Notes: generated from the letters alone by a model not told the origin. DNA of 64,000 nucleotides from Segatella copri (GCF_026015625.1 NZ_JAPDVG010000001.1:1054001-1118000); one strand, 5' to 3'; positions 18,493 through 27,130 are shown, counted from the first letter of the stretch. Numbers and translations: made by a program.

Positions 18493-18782
18493 CTGCTTAC
18501 TTTTTTAGTTTGCAAAAATAATCAATCAGTAAGCATTCTCCGTCATTGAAAGTTGTGCAGAACAGTGCAACAAACACTGGTGACAAACTATTTGTTTTTC
18601 ACCTCGTTAGCAGTGTTGGTTTCGGTAACTGACCGCTAACGGTTTGGTAACTGAAATAACTCAATATCCTGCTCGGCTTTGCTTTGCAGCCAATTGGTAG
18701 AATTATGAAATATTGCTCATTCTCAACCACTTGCAGCTCATTTATCTCATATTCACTTTCCGTTGCTTTTGCTTAAATTGTG
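18493..18782. other. Right end of nested element with repeated GGTAACTGA motifs
   Basis: A 290-bp noncoding stretch between the first integrase and the integrase fragment. It holds CGGTAACTGACC (18623-18634) and TGGTAACTGAAA (18645-18656) around an inverted CCGCTAACGG. TGACCGCTAACGGTTT here matches 14 of 16 bases at 3595-3610 near the left end. Candidate arm-type integrase sites. Confidence 0.5.
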
Positions 18783-18947
18783 CACATGAGCCGGCACTCA
18801 TATGCAACAATTCAAATCGCCTTAGGCACAGACATTTACACGGTTTCGAAAATGCTTACCCATAAGAATGTAAGCACAACACAGATATATGCCGACCTCG
18901 TGAACGCAAAGAAAAGAGAGACTGCAAATAAGATTTCTCTTAAATAA
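18783..18947 (+). pseudogene. Tyrosine integrase of the outer island, C-terminal 54 aa
   Basis: The reading frame carries HMSRHSYATIQIALGTD, VSKMLTHKNVSTTQIYADLV and ends KISLK. These are the HxxR box, the H/W-box region and the catalytic Tyr segment of a SAM_5-type integrase. It has no start of its own and supplies exactly what the fragment at 2586-3545 lacks. A terminator follows at 18971. Confidence 0.85.
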
Positions 18948-18970
18948 AACCATTGCATTCATTTCATGGT

Positions 18971-19008
18971 GCCCGATATTGAAAAAATGTTCAATATCGG
19001 GCTTTTTA
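18971..19008 (+). terminator. Intrinsic terminator after integrase tail
   Basis: GCCCGATATTGAA pairs perfectly with TTCAATATCGGGC, followed by TTTTTAG. Confidence 0.85.
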
Positions 19009-19030
19009 GTTAAAGGCTCCTAAAAGTTTT

Positions 19031-19054
19031 ACGTGAGTCACGCGTGACTCACGT
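19031..19054. promoter_or_regulatory. 24-bp perfect palindromic operator
   Basis: ACGTGAGTCACG and its exact reverse complement lie 22 bases before a TATTTTTG -7 box at 19076-19083. The placement at or just above the -33 region suggests an operator controlling the gene at 19111 and perhaps the replication genes behind it. Confidence 0.65.
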
Positions 19055-19110
19055 GTCTGTTTCTGCAGTTTTTCCTATTTTTGCGCCACAAATGATTAAT
19101 AATACGCAAT

Positions 19111-19905
19111 ATGAAACAGTTTAAAAAAGAATTTTTGACACAGCATTTATTGGTTTTGTGTGCAATGTCTATCATTGGTGCACTTGTTCGCAACGAAGCT
19201 ATGCAATATGGTGTAGACACCTTTAGCTGCAACTTGACGTTCGTTATCTCAACCACCATACTGATGGTTGTTTATCTCCATGCATTAGATAGTATCGTAC
19301 GATTGCTTGCCCCATGGTTTAAGCATATCTTTTGTAATACAGTAAACAATACAGAAAGAAAGCGTCTGTCTTCTATTGCCATCAATGAAACAAATACATA
19401 TGACGAGGGGGAAGAGCTAAACCTGGAAGATGTAACTTTCGTCTATGCAGATGAAGCCTCTTCTTGTATTACAAGCTATGAACAGTTGAGACAGGAAGCA
19501 TTGGAAGACAAAGCCAAAAAGGAAAAGGTCTTGTTAAACTCAGCTATCGATTATACCAGAAGAACTTTTGCTGCCTACATGAAAGAGGAGCATTTGAACC
19601 AACTTTGTGACAACATCGCTATTTTCCAGTGTTGTGCCTCTACACACATGAGACATCATTCATTGATTGTTGACAAGGCTATTCGTACTATTGACTTAAT
19701 GCATTATGCTTGGAATATAGGAAACCTTTTCAAGAAGAAAGGCATTGATACAGCAACCTTTATAAAACAAGTTTTTGCAGATGCATTGGTTGATGTGGAA
19801 ATATCCACTATTATAAGGAAGTTAAGAATGGAAGGTACCTGCATCATAGAATTACTACCAAGCTTAGATGTTCAAGGCGGAATCAAGACACATTATTGTT
19901 GCTGA
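19111..19905 (+). CDS. Membrane protein of the island backbone
   Basis: 264 aa with two N-terminal TM helices (residues ~11-25 and ~43-67) followed by a soluble helical domain of ~190 residues (region rich in Glu/Lys, then QCCASTHMRHHSLIVDKAIRTID). No family recognised. Genes of this outline are often found between integrase and primase in Bacteroidales islands. It is driven by the promoter with the palindromic operator just upstream. Confidence 0.65.
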   Translation: MKQFKKEFLTQHLLVLCAMSIIGALVRNEAMQYGVDTFSCNLTFVISTTILMVVYLHALDSIVRLLAPWFKHIFCNTVNNTERKRLSSIAINETNTYDEGEELNLEDVTFVYADEASSCITSYEQLRQEALEDKAKKEKVLLNSAIDYTRRTFAAYMKEEHLNQLCDNIAIFQCCASTHMRHHSLIVDKAIRTIDLMHYAWNIGNLFKKKGIDTATFIKQVFADALVDVEISTIIRKLRMEGTCIIELLPSLDVQGGIKTHYCC

Positions 19906-20004
19906 TAAGCATTGAGCAGTTATTCAGAGGTTATATCTCAGTGATATTTATCTCCATCACATAACTCATTTACTTTGTACCCGAATAATAAAAAATGAAC
20001 AGAT

Positions 20005-20373
20005 ATGATAAATGAAAGTATCACCTTTGATAAGCTACCACAAGCGGTATCTTATTTAACAGAACAAGTTATCGAGTTGAAGCAAATGGTATCAGCACTT
20101 CAACCTACATCATCAGCAAATAACCATATATTGGTTGAGATTGATGAGGCTGCTATTATTATAATGAAGTCGAAGCCAACCATTTATCGATTGGTTAACC
20201 ATGGCATTCTGCCATCCTATAAAAAAGGTAAGAAGCTATACTTCTATAAGGATGAGCTGCTTGCATGGATTGAGAATGGTCGAAAAGCTACCAAGGAGCA
20301 GAACCATTCTGAAATGCTAAAAGCCATGCAAGGAGGAATGAAGCGCAAACCCAAGTCAATGTATAATTTTTAA
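20005..20373 (+). CDS. Excisionase-type HTH protein of the outer island
   Basis: 122 aa. The N-terminus has a short coiled coil (LTEQVIELKQMVSAL). Residues ~47-95 are an HTH_17 domain (VEIDEAAIIIMKSKPTIYRLVNHGILPSYKKGKKLYFYKDELLAWI). The gene sits 11 bp before the DUF3987 gene, so it likely shares its transcript. The family supplies excision directionality factors or regulators. Confidence 0.82.
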   Translation: MINESITFDKLPQAVSYLTEQVIELKQMVSALQPTSSANNHILVEIDEAAIIIMKSKPTIYRLVNHGILPSYKKGKKLYFYKDELLAWIENGRKATKEQNHSEMLKAMQGGMKRKPKSMYNF

Positions 20374-20384
20374 CTCTATGCCAA

Positions 20385-21779
20385 ATGACAGCTTTAAATA
20401 ACAATAAGGAAACTTCCATCAATCCAATGATTATCATGGATAAGGCTATTGATATGAGTACTCGCCTATCAGGAAGCCAGTTTCCCGTAAGCATCTTTCC
20501 TGCCAAGATTCAGAGAATCATCAAGGAGGTACACGAATGCCACAGTTTTCCTACCGACTATATATCAGCAGCCATACTCACTGCATTGGCTGTTGGTATC
20601 GGCAACACGCACTTGGCACAGATGAAACAAGGTTGGCTTGAAAGTCCTATCTTATACATGGCTCTTATCGGAAGACCAGGAGCCAACAAGAGCCACCCAC
20701 TTAGCTTCGCTATGAAGCCATTCCTCGATTACGACTATGAGCAAAACAAGTTGTTCGAGGAGCAATACAGTAAGTTTGAGGAAAAGATGTGCATGTCTCG
20801 CAAGGAACGCATTGAAAATGGAGAGGATGGATTCCCGCAAGAACCTGTACGCAAACGTTTCTTGGTCTCTGATGTCACACCAGAAGGCTTGAGCTATATT
20901 CATGCGCAGAACAAGAGGGGTTTGTGCCTATGGACAGACGAGCTATCTGCATGGTTCAAGAACTTCAACCGCTATAACAATGGTTCAGAGGAACAGTTCT
21001 GGCTATCTGTCTTTAGCGCCAAGACAACCATATCAGACAGAAGAAGTTCCAAGAGTTCCATTTTCATTAAACGCCCCTATATCTCAGTAATCGGAACCAT
21101 CCAAAAGAAGATACTTAGTGAGTTGGCGAAAGGCGAACGCTCCAGCAACGGCTTTATCGATCGCATTTTGTTCGTCATGCCTAACCTTCAGCAGAAAGCG
21201 AGATGGAGTGACCGAGAGTTGCCCGATAATATAGAGCGAGATTGGCAAGCCATCATTCAACACCTTATTGATATGGAGTGTCCAATAAATGAGCAACAGG
21301 AAATCGAGCCTCATGTCTTATCATTCACTGAAGAAGCTAAGGCAAGGCTCTATGAATGGCAGCATCATTTCTCCGAGCAATGCGACAATGAAACAAATGA
21401 TACCATTGTCAGCATCTATTGCAAGTTGGAGATATACATCATCCGTTTCTGTCTGATTATTCAATTGGCACGATGGACGTGTGGAGAATGTGATAAGGAA
21501 GCCATCGACCTGCTGAGTGTAGAGCGAGCCATCCGATTGACAGATTATTTCAAGAACTCTGCCATATCAGTACAAAATATCCTCAACGAGAATATGCTTA
21601 CAGCTCAACAACAAGCAATCGTCAACCATCTTCCTGCAACATTCACTACTGCCCAAGCTCATGATGTCGCCAAAGAGAACGACATGAAGTCAAGGACATT
21701 GGAAAGATTTCTGAATGATAACATCGGAGTCCTATTTCGCAAAGAGAAGCATGGGGAATATTCAAAGATTAACTCGTGA
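20385..21779 (+). CDS. DUF3987-type ATPase/primase-helicase-like protein
   Basis: 464 aa. A Walker-A-like segment ALIGRPGANKSHPLSFAMKPF (~85-105), a WTDELSAWFKNFNRY motif in the position of a Walker B/sensor region (~187-200) and a C-terminal helical part identify the DUF3987 family, which occurs in mobile elements with primase genes and is thought to act in their replication. The Walker A is divergent (GANKSHP), as usual for the family. Confidence 0.82.
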   Translation: MTALNNNKETSINPMIIMDKAIDMSTRLSGSQFPVSIFPAKIQRIIKEVHECHSFPTDYISAAILTALAVGIGNTHLAQMKQGWLESPILYMALIGRPGANKSHPLSFAMKPFLDYDYEQNKLFEEQYSKFEEKMCMSRKERIENGEDGFPQEPVRKRFLVSDVTPEGLSYIHAQNKRGLCLWTDELSAWFKNFNRYNNGSEEQFWLSVFSAKTTISDRRSSKSSIFIKRPYISVIGTIQKKILSELAKGERSSNGFIDRILFVMPNLQQKARWSDRELPDNIERDWQAIIQHLIDMECPINEQQEIEPHVLSFTEEAKARLYEWQHHFSEQCDNETNDTIVSIYCKLEIYIIRFCLIIQLARWTCGECDKEAIDLLSVERAIRLTDYFKNSAISVQNILNENMLTAQQQAIVNHLPATFTTAQAHDVAKENDMKSRTLERFLNDNIGVLFRKEKHGEYSKINS

Positions 21780-21864
21780 CGGTATTGTCGGAATTGTCGC
21801 TTTTGACGGTTTCAATACCAAAAGCGACAAAACCGACAGAACCGCCACATAAAAAAGAAATGAA

Positions 21865-22935
21865 ATGAGTACACATAGATTCATATTAGAGCCATACAAA
21901 GGCATCGCTACCCGACATACATGTCCAGAATGCCATAAGAAACGTAACTTCGCTCGATATATTGACACAGAAGGGAAGATTGAGTTTCCTCCTTACGTGG
22001 GGCGCTGCAACCATGAGCAAAGTTGTGGTTATCACTTCACTCCCAAGGATTTTTTTGTGAAGAATCCCGAGAAGAATGAGACATTCACAAAGGATGATAC
22101 TATTTCATATAAGAAGAGAGAAATGCCGAAGCCATTACCCACTTCTTATATAGACGAGAACATCATGCGAAGTTCTCTGAAATGTTATGAGGCGAACAAC
22201 CTTTTCTTGTTTCTATCTTCTCAATTCGGTGAAACAGCTACTCTTTCTTTGATGGAGAAATATCATGTCGGAACTTCCAAACACTGGACTGGTGCCACGG
22301 TATTTTGGCAAGTTGACAATCAAGGCAAGGTAAGAACTGGTAAGGTAATGCTCTATAATCCAGAGACAGGTAAGCGAGTAAAAGAACCATACAACCATGT
22401 TTCATGGGTACACTCGCTTATCCCCCACAAGGATTTCAATCTCTGTCAATGCTTTTTTGGTGAACATCTTATCAATGTAGCCAAGACCAAGCCCATAGCA
22501 TTGGTTGAAAGTGAGAAGACAGCTTTGATAGCCTCCTACTATCTTCCTCAATTCTTATGGATAGCAAGTGGTGGTAAGAATGGTTGCTTTAACACGAAGT
22601 CGCTATCTGTTCTGAAAAACAGAGATGTGATCTTATTCCCTGATTTGGGAGCGACAACAGTTTGGCAAGACAAGCTGCCAATGATGCAAGTTCTCGGCAT
22701 CCGTGCAACACTTTTCGACTTTTTAGAGCATCAAGCCTGCGAAGAAGATAAAGCTAAAGGCTTGGACATTGCTGATTATTTGCTCAAAATCAAGCCTGCA
22801 GAAGCAAAACTTCAAGCCCTCATCAAACAGAATCCTGCCATTCGGAAGTTGATAGATGTCTTCAAACTCGAAATTGTTGACGAGCCTCAACCACGTTTCC
22901 GCACTCCTAAAAGGCAACGTGGTTTCAGACTCTGA
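21865..22935 (+). CDS. DUF6371 protein with CHC2-like zinc finger (primase-like)
   Basis: 356 aa. The N-terminus has a zinc ribbon CPECHKKRNFARY...CNHEQSCGYH (~21-57) like the DNA-primase finger. A Toprim-like part follows (ALVESEKTALIASYYLP; LFPDLGATTVWQDK). It pairs with the DUF3987 gene 85 bp upstream, the common replication pair of small Bacteroidales mobile elements. The MobC and relaxase genes that usually follow are absent; a large hairpin and the immunity-like array lie there instead. Confidence 0.8.
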   Translation: MSTHRFILEPYKGIATRHTCPECHKKRNFARYIDTEGKIEFPPYVGRCNHEQSCGYHFTPKDFFVKNPEKNETFTKDDTISYKKREMPKPLPTSYIDENIMRSSLKCYEANNLFLFLSSQFGETATLSLMEKYHVGTSKHWTGATVFWQVDNQGKVRTGKVMLYNPETGKRVKEPYNHVSWVHSLIPHKDFNLCQCFFGEHLINVAKTKPIALVESEKTALIASYYLPQFLWIASGGKNGCFNTKSLSVLKNRDVILFPDLGATTVWQDKLPMMQVLGIRATLFDFLEHQACEEDKAKGLDIADYLLKIKPAEAKLQALIKQNPAIRKLIDVFKLEIVDEPQPRFRTPKRQRGFRL

Positions 22936-22951
22936 GATGATTTGAAAAATC

Positions 22952-23040
22952 GAGGTATCTGACGATAGCAAGTTATGTTTTGAGTTACTCAAAACCTTTC
23001 GAGTTACTCTCGAAAGCACTTGCCTATCGGTAGATACCTC
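22952..23040. repeat. Three-way hairpin structure, candidate oriT/ssi
   Basis: Outer arms GAGGTATCTGACGATAGCAAGT (22952-22973) and its near complement at 23018-23040 enclose two further perfect stems, TTTTGAGT/ACTCAAAA (22978-22994) and CTTTCGAG/CTCGAAAG (22996-23016). The cruciform-like layout directly after the primase-type gene fits an origin of transfer or single-strand initiation site. No relaxase remains next to it. Confidence 0.6.
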
Positions 23041-23430
23041 TCCAAAGTCGAGTATCAGAATCAACCTATCGGTAAGTATTGATTTGCAAATATGATAATG
23101 ACTTACTGACGTACTGATTCATTGTCGTATTGATATATAGACAGAAAGTATTGTATATATGTTTATATGTATATCATTCATTTGAACAAACGTTAGAACG
23201 TTCTAACGGTAACCCCAAAAGAACACTCACAGTCTTGTAATCGCAATGACTCTCAATACAGCGAGTAGCAAAACTGTGGCATAGCCCATGGAATTTTAAT
23301 CGCGGAATATCCAACTGCTCAATAGCTTGTTAAAATAGTTGCGATACGTTCTTGGCTCAGTCGGTTTTGTGTTGTTCGTGAGAACATAGTAGTCCTTTGT
23401 AGATTCAATTATAATAGAAGAACTTGCCCA
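23041..23430. other. Noncoding stretch with 18-bp palindrome
   Basis: About 390 bp without a gene. CGTTAGAACGTTCTAACG at 23191-23208 is a perfect palindrome and a candidate binding site. The start of the stretch repeats CCTATCGGTA, also present in the hairpin arm just upstream. Confidence 0.5.
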
Positions 23431-24351
23431 TTATTGTTTTTCCAGCCATTTATTTACACACCTTATAGCTCTGATTTGTTCGCTTTCGCTAAACTTAGAA
23501 TCGTCATTCGTTTCATTTCCTTCCAGAACAGCTTCATAAAGAACAAGAAAATAAAAATCGGAAGAGTTTATCATTCGTTCCATAATTAGTGGAACTATTT
23601 GTTTTCCCATTGATTTGAGAGGAATGAACTCAGGCAATTTTGCATATGAATATGTGCTTGCACTATATCGTGTCTTAGGATTATGGTCTATTGCAAAATT
23701 CCATTTATCCACTAAAACTGCAAAACGATTTCTTATGCTATCTGGAACATGTGAAGCCAATTCTTTTATTTTCTCTTTCTCTGTATTTGTTAGAAAAACC
23801 CTCGTTGATAGGCTGTCTTGTTTGTTGTCAGCATTGGAATTCCAAATGTTCTCTGTTTCATGTACAGTTTGCAATGGAACTTTAACAATAGAGTCAGAAG
23901 CCACTTTCTCATAGTCATTTGCAGAATGATCTGTTTGTTCCTTAAAACTTAAAAAGAAAAAATTTCTTCCCCAACCATTACCAAATATAACATCTAATGG
24001 TTCCCCTGTATCTTTCCATATTCTGACTCTTGCTGCAAATCCGAAATCAAATTTAACGGCAGTACTATCATATGTAAAAGTTACAGTATAGAACTTTCTT
24101 CCTATCTGTTTTCTTATTTGAGGGCGGCTGTCTCCTCCGTAATCCTTCTTTTTAAAAACTTGAACATCCGATACGTTAGCCTCTTTAAAAAATGGAACAT
24201 ACGCAGGACCAAAGGTCAAAGCCACGTTTCTTGCGCTATTTACAAGAGTACTATTGTCTAAAACCTCTGGTCGCTTGCATGAACTCAAGAATAGTGTACA
24301 TAATACCGCTATTCCCCAAACTACAATCATTATAGATGGTATTTTTTTCAT
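23431..24351 (-). CDS. Lipoprotein of unknown function, immunity-like cargo
   Basis: 306 aa with a lipoprotein signal peptide ending LFLSSC at about residue 25. The middle part (KFDFGFAARVRIWKDTGEPLDVIFGNG) recurs, partly altered, as an orphan fragment on the plus strand at 33705-33962, so this family was duplicated within the array. No domain is recognised. It is the left-most member of a minus-strand array of envelope proteins and RHS debris. An immunity function is inferred from context only. Confidence 0.7.
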   Translation of the reverse strand: MKKIPSIMIVVWGIAVLCTLFLSSCKRPEVLDNSTLVNSARNVALTFGPAYVPFFKEANVSDVQVFKKKDYGGDSRPQIRKQIGRKFYTVTFTYDSTAVKFDFGFAARVRIWKDTGEPLDVIFGNGWGRNFFFLSFKEQTDHSANDYEKVASDSIVKVPLQTVHETENIWNSNADNKQDSLSTRVFLTNTEKEKIKELASHVPDSIRNRFAVLVDKWNFAIDHNPKTRYSASTYSYAKLPEFIPLKSMGKQIVPLIMERMINSSDFYFLVLYEAVLEGNETNDDSKFSESEQIRAIRCVNKWLEKQ

Positions 24352-24363
24352 AATTCGTAATTT

Positions 24364-24603
24364 TTAATATTTATATTCTTGAAATATTGCGTATTGATTA
24401 CTCTCTATTGATCCTTTCCACCATTCGTCTGGTGTAAGTATCTCCATCTTGGAGAAACCAAACCACTTCTTGCCCAAGTCCTTAATGGATGCTCCTATGT
24501 GATCGTCGTACTCGAATGTGGTGGTAATCTCACCATCCGGGGCCACTATGCTGGATGAACTTCGTGAATTACCTATGTCACAATATGACTTGGCAAGAAA
24601 CAT
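24364..24603 (-). pseudogene. Fragment fusing unrelated N-terminus to an ORF6N-protein tail
   Basis: 79-aa frame. The second half contains HIGASIKDLGKKWFGFSKMEI, the typical C-terminal end of ORF6N-domain proteins and also found in the remnants at 28429 and 33052. The first part (IVAPDGEITTTFEYDD) looks like a piece of another, possibly RHS-like, protein. It is the tail cut from the ORF6N gene starting at 25821. The part between was replaced by a secreted-protein gene. Confidence 0.65.
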
Positions 24604-24606
24604 GTC

Positions 24607-25821
24607 TTATTTGGTTTCATATATGAATTCTATTGTTTCATAGTGTTTCCTATATTCTTTTTTTAATTTTACGACCCTATTATTCTTATCATAAGTAAAG
24701 ACACATGTATATGAAATAATGACGTCAGACATGTTTGGCTTATATGTATAACTATATTGAGTAATAAGACAATCCTTGACTATAATTTCAATACTTAACA
24801 CATAGTCAACACTGGCATCAAGATATGTGTAATACTTATTGATATTTTGTATAGAAATCTTTTTTTGTTCCCCTATTGGCTTTGTAAATGACAAGATTTC
24901 GCTTGGGTCATAACTTGATAAAATATCAGCAATAACACATGCATCCTTATATATGACCTCGGGATATTTTAGCTTTATTCCATAATCTGTTAGGCTATTA
25001 GATTGATTTAAAAATATCTTTTGACGCGTTTTGTCATCTGTGGACAATTTAATCAATCTACCCTTTTTATTATATACCCCGATTTTTTTCCCGTGTAGAA
25101 ATAAACTTCTCTCTAACTTATAACCATTACTTAAAATGTTTACAACAGTCTGTGATTTCAATTCCAAACTGTTTAGAATTGAAATCACAGAAAGTATTAA
25201 TATCGCGCAAAATCTCATTACTAACTTTTGTTTAGTTCCTTTCCAAAAGATAGTTCTGTAGAACACACCTTGTTTCGGCTTTGCGTTGCCCTCGTCCAAT
25301 CTGCGAAACACCTCGTCTATGCGCTTGTCGGATTCTTGCAAGTGTTGTTGCATTTCCAATTGATGGTATTCCATAGTCGAGAGACGCTGAAACACTTCGG
25401 CATTGTTCTGTAGAAAGTAACGCATTGAAGTGAAAGCTCGCATTATTCGAATATTCACCTCAATCGCAGTGTCAGAACGTAAAACACTACTAAGCATAGC
25501 GACTCCGTTTTCAGTAAATACGTAAGGCATGTGTTTCAAATGTTGTCCGCGTCCTTCGTTTAAGGTCGCAATTTGCGACCTTAAACATTCGTCCTTGGTC
25601 AATTGAAACATGAAATCTTCTGGAAATCGTTTAATATTACGCTTTACTTGCTCATTAAGACGCTTTGTTTCAACGCCATAAAGTGTGGCAAGGTCACGGT
25701 CAAGCATAACTTGCTGTCCTCTAATTACTTTTATTAGAGGCTCTATATTGTCAACAACAACCAACTGGTCACGATTTGTGACCAGTTCGCCGTTTCCTGT
25801 CTTTTCCGTTATGTCTGCCAT
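24607..25821 (-). CDS. Chimera: ORF6N DNA-binding domain fused to a secreted protein
   Basis: About 404 aa from ATG 25821 (MADITEK). Residues ~20-110 form an ORF6N domain (IEPLIKVIRGQQVMLDRDLATLYGVETKRLNEQVKRN...FMFQLTKDE), as in phage antirepressor-like proteins, followed by helical coiled coil. Then the frame runs into MRFCAILILSVISILNSLELKSQT, a complete signal peptide whose own ATG is at 25218. The ~200-residue secreted part (24607-25218) can be an independent gene. The join looks like a cassette seam rather than a designed fusion. Confidence 0.7.
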   Translation of the reverse strand: MADITEKTGNGELVTNRDQLVVVDNIEPLIKVIRGQQVMLDRDLATLYGVETKRLNEQVKRNIKRFPEDFMFQLTKDECLRSQIATLNEGRGQHLKHMPYVFTENGVAMLSSVLRSDTAIEVNIRIMRAFTSMRYFLQNNAEVFQRLSTMEYHQLEMQQHLQESDKRIDEVFRRLDEGNAKPKQGVFYRTIFWKGTKQKLVMRFCAILILSVISILNSLELKSQTVVNILSNGYKLERSLFLHGKKIGVYNKKGRLIKLSTDDKTRQKIFLNQSNSLTDYGIKLKYPEVIYKDACVIADILSSYDPSEILSFTKPIGEQKKISIQNINKYYTYLDASVDYVLSIEIIVKDCLITQYSYTYKPNMSDVIISYTCVFTYDKNNRVVKLKKEYRKHYETIEFIYETK

Positions 25822-25844
25822 ATTTCTATCTTTATTTTTGAGAT

Positions 25845-25990
25845 CACAAATTGTGACTTTGAACATTACCATATTTAACAGCATTCAAAGGTAGTGCTTT
25901 TAGCCTTTAAGCTACTATTGCACAACCCCTTTCTTTGAAAAGAACGTAAAATTAATAGTTTTATTGCTATGATTGTAGTTTTATTAACAT
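25845..25990. repeat. Cassette-border repeat, copy A
   Basis: About 145 bp covering the region upstream of the ORF6N start and the 3' end region of a lost resolvase gene (from CACAAATTGTGACTTTGAACA to TTTTATTAAC). Near-identical copies at 28554-28720 and 33210-33370. Confidence 0.8.
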
Positions 25991-25996
25991 AAAGCT

Positions 25997-26195
25997 CTAA
26001 AGCAGCCAAAGGAGGACAAGAGCAAGGAAGCCGTGGAGACCAACAAGTACATCGAGCAGTTGTTGCTTTCCATCCAAAAGGCTTTCGATGTGCTTGTGGA
26101 AAAGAGAACGGACTTACCTATTCCTACCATTCGGGACGACACTCGTTCGCCAACCTCATTACGCTGGAGGCAGGTGTGCTGATAAGTTTGAAGAA
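25997..26195 (+). pseudogene. Relic of a tyrosine integrase
   Basis: The frame from 25997 reads KSKEAVETNKYIEQLLLSIQ...VLVEKRTD, matching the N-terminal region of the integrase at 17263-18492 (KSKEAVEVNAKIDKLLLAIN). After an internal deletion and frameshift it continues as YHSGRHSFANLITLEAGV, matching its HxxR region. Clearly nonfunctional. Confidence 0.75.
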
Positions 26196-26245
26196 TATAC
26201 GGCAGTTTTGAGAAACAGAGCTAGCTTGGATTCCATAGCTGGAAC

Positions 26246-26434
26246 TTATAACGGAGCCCGTTCAGGAGGACACCCGACACGATTATCCTCTCGCTCTGTT
26301 GTATAGAGCGGTTTGAAAATGTCTTCGTCAACCTTGGAGGTTACTTCCTTGTAGAACTTGTTATGCCATGCTGACTCATCGTCGTACATACGACTCTCTC
26401 GCTTGCACATCAGCCCTGAAGGAGAACTGAACAA
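26246..26434 (-). pseudogene. N-terminal fragment of an IS1182-type transposase
   Basis: About 60 residues (CKRESRMYDDESAWHNKFYK, VTSKVDEDIFKPLY) resembling the N-terminus of IS1182-family transposases. Everything downstream is missing. The assignment is from recall of the family pattern. Confidence 0.5.
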
Positions 26435-26769
26435 GTTGAATTGCTTTGTCTTTGGACTCTTTTGAAATTTTCAGTGATACCTAAAAATTTCTTTGCGGTT
26501 TTTCGTGCCCTAATCAAAATCCCCTAAAAAGACTGGTTATTTCACATTCATAATGTTATGATTTTTTGATTAATTTGCGTAATCTTTTTTCCCACTTTTT
26601 TTCAGATATTAATGATTCTGGAAGATTTGGCAAAAAAAACAAAAAACCATTAAAATAATCGATCCAATCATGAATGACGAAGCAAACAAAACAAATTATG
26701 CTTGATATTATTTTTATCATTTTGTTCATAACAATATTTTAAATTTTAGTAAAGGTATGTAAGCATGAT
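26435..26769. other. Noncoding, AT-rich
   Basis: No gene or clear signal seen; A/T-runs at 26625-26650. Confidence 0.4.
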
Positions 26770-26950
26770 AACTTACGGTGTAGAACGTCTCAGCACCGTT
26801 GCAATACTTCAAATATGTGCGCTGCTCAAACTTGTCGTAGCCAATCTTGCTCTCATAGTCGTAGCCGTAAGATTTATAGCCATGCACCTTTTCAAGCTGA
26901 CCGCCGAGATTGTAAGAGTAAGTAATCTTCTCCTCGTCTGGATAAATCAT
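26770..26950 (-). pseudogene. RHS-repeat protein fragment, copy 1
   Basis: Frame beginning MIYPDEEKITYSYNLGGQLE and reading YGYDYESKIGYDKFEQRTYLKYCNGAETFYT, the YD-repeat pattern of RHS/polymorphic toxins. It is truncated after ~60 residues. Nearly identical to 31407-31586. Confidence 0.8.
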
Positions 26951-27130
26951 CTCTAACCCCGTAGTGCTTGGATTTTATATGGAAAAACTTTCAAAGATAC
27001 AAGGGAAATATCCTCTGTTAAGCCCTGACGAATTTTAAGGCGGTTTATAGCCTTGTTTTGTTGATACTTTCATACGTCTTTATTTTATGTTTTATCTAAA
27101 GAACGATAGACATTTGATTTTATTGCATAG
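26776..27130. repeat. ~355-bp direct repeat, copy 1 (RHS fragment plus flank)
   Basis: Matches 31407-31765 almost base for base, including the non-RHS flank from about 26950 (TGCTTGGATTTTATATGG) to TTTTATTGCAT. The copies diverge abruptly at ~27130 and ~31765, so cassette joins lie there. Confidence 0.85.

Larger units (their letters stand above)
3546..18782. mobile_element. Nested mobilisable element inserted in the outer integrase gene
   Basis: The ends are inferred from where the two halves of the disrupted integrase stop (about 3531-3546 and 18783-18791); the exact crossover is not resolved. It carries two integrases reading inward at the right end, MobC and relaxase genes, a DUF3408 gene, two excisionase-like HTH genes and a cargo segment. 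A 16-base direct repeat with two mismatches (3595-3610 TGACTGCTAACGATTT, 18630-18645 TGACCGCTAACGGTTT) lies near both ends and could be integrase arm-type sites. There are no conjugation genes, so it would be mobilisable only. Confidence 0.75.

Noticed and set aside
3531..18791. A clear target duplication at the nested element junctions
   Set aside because: Only TGAG is shared between the two junctions, too short to be convincing; the exact crossover was left open.
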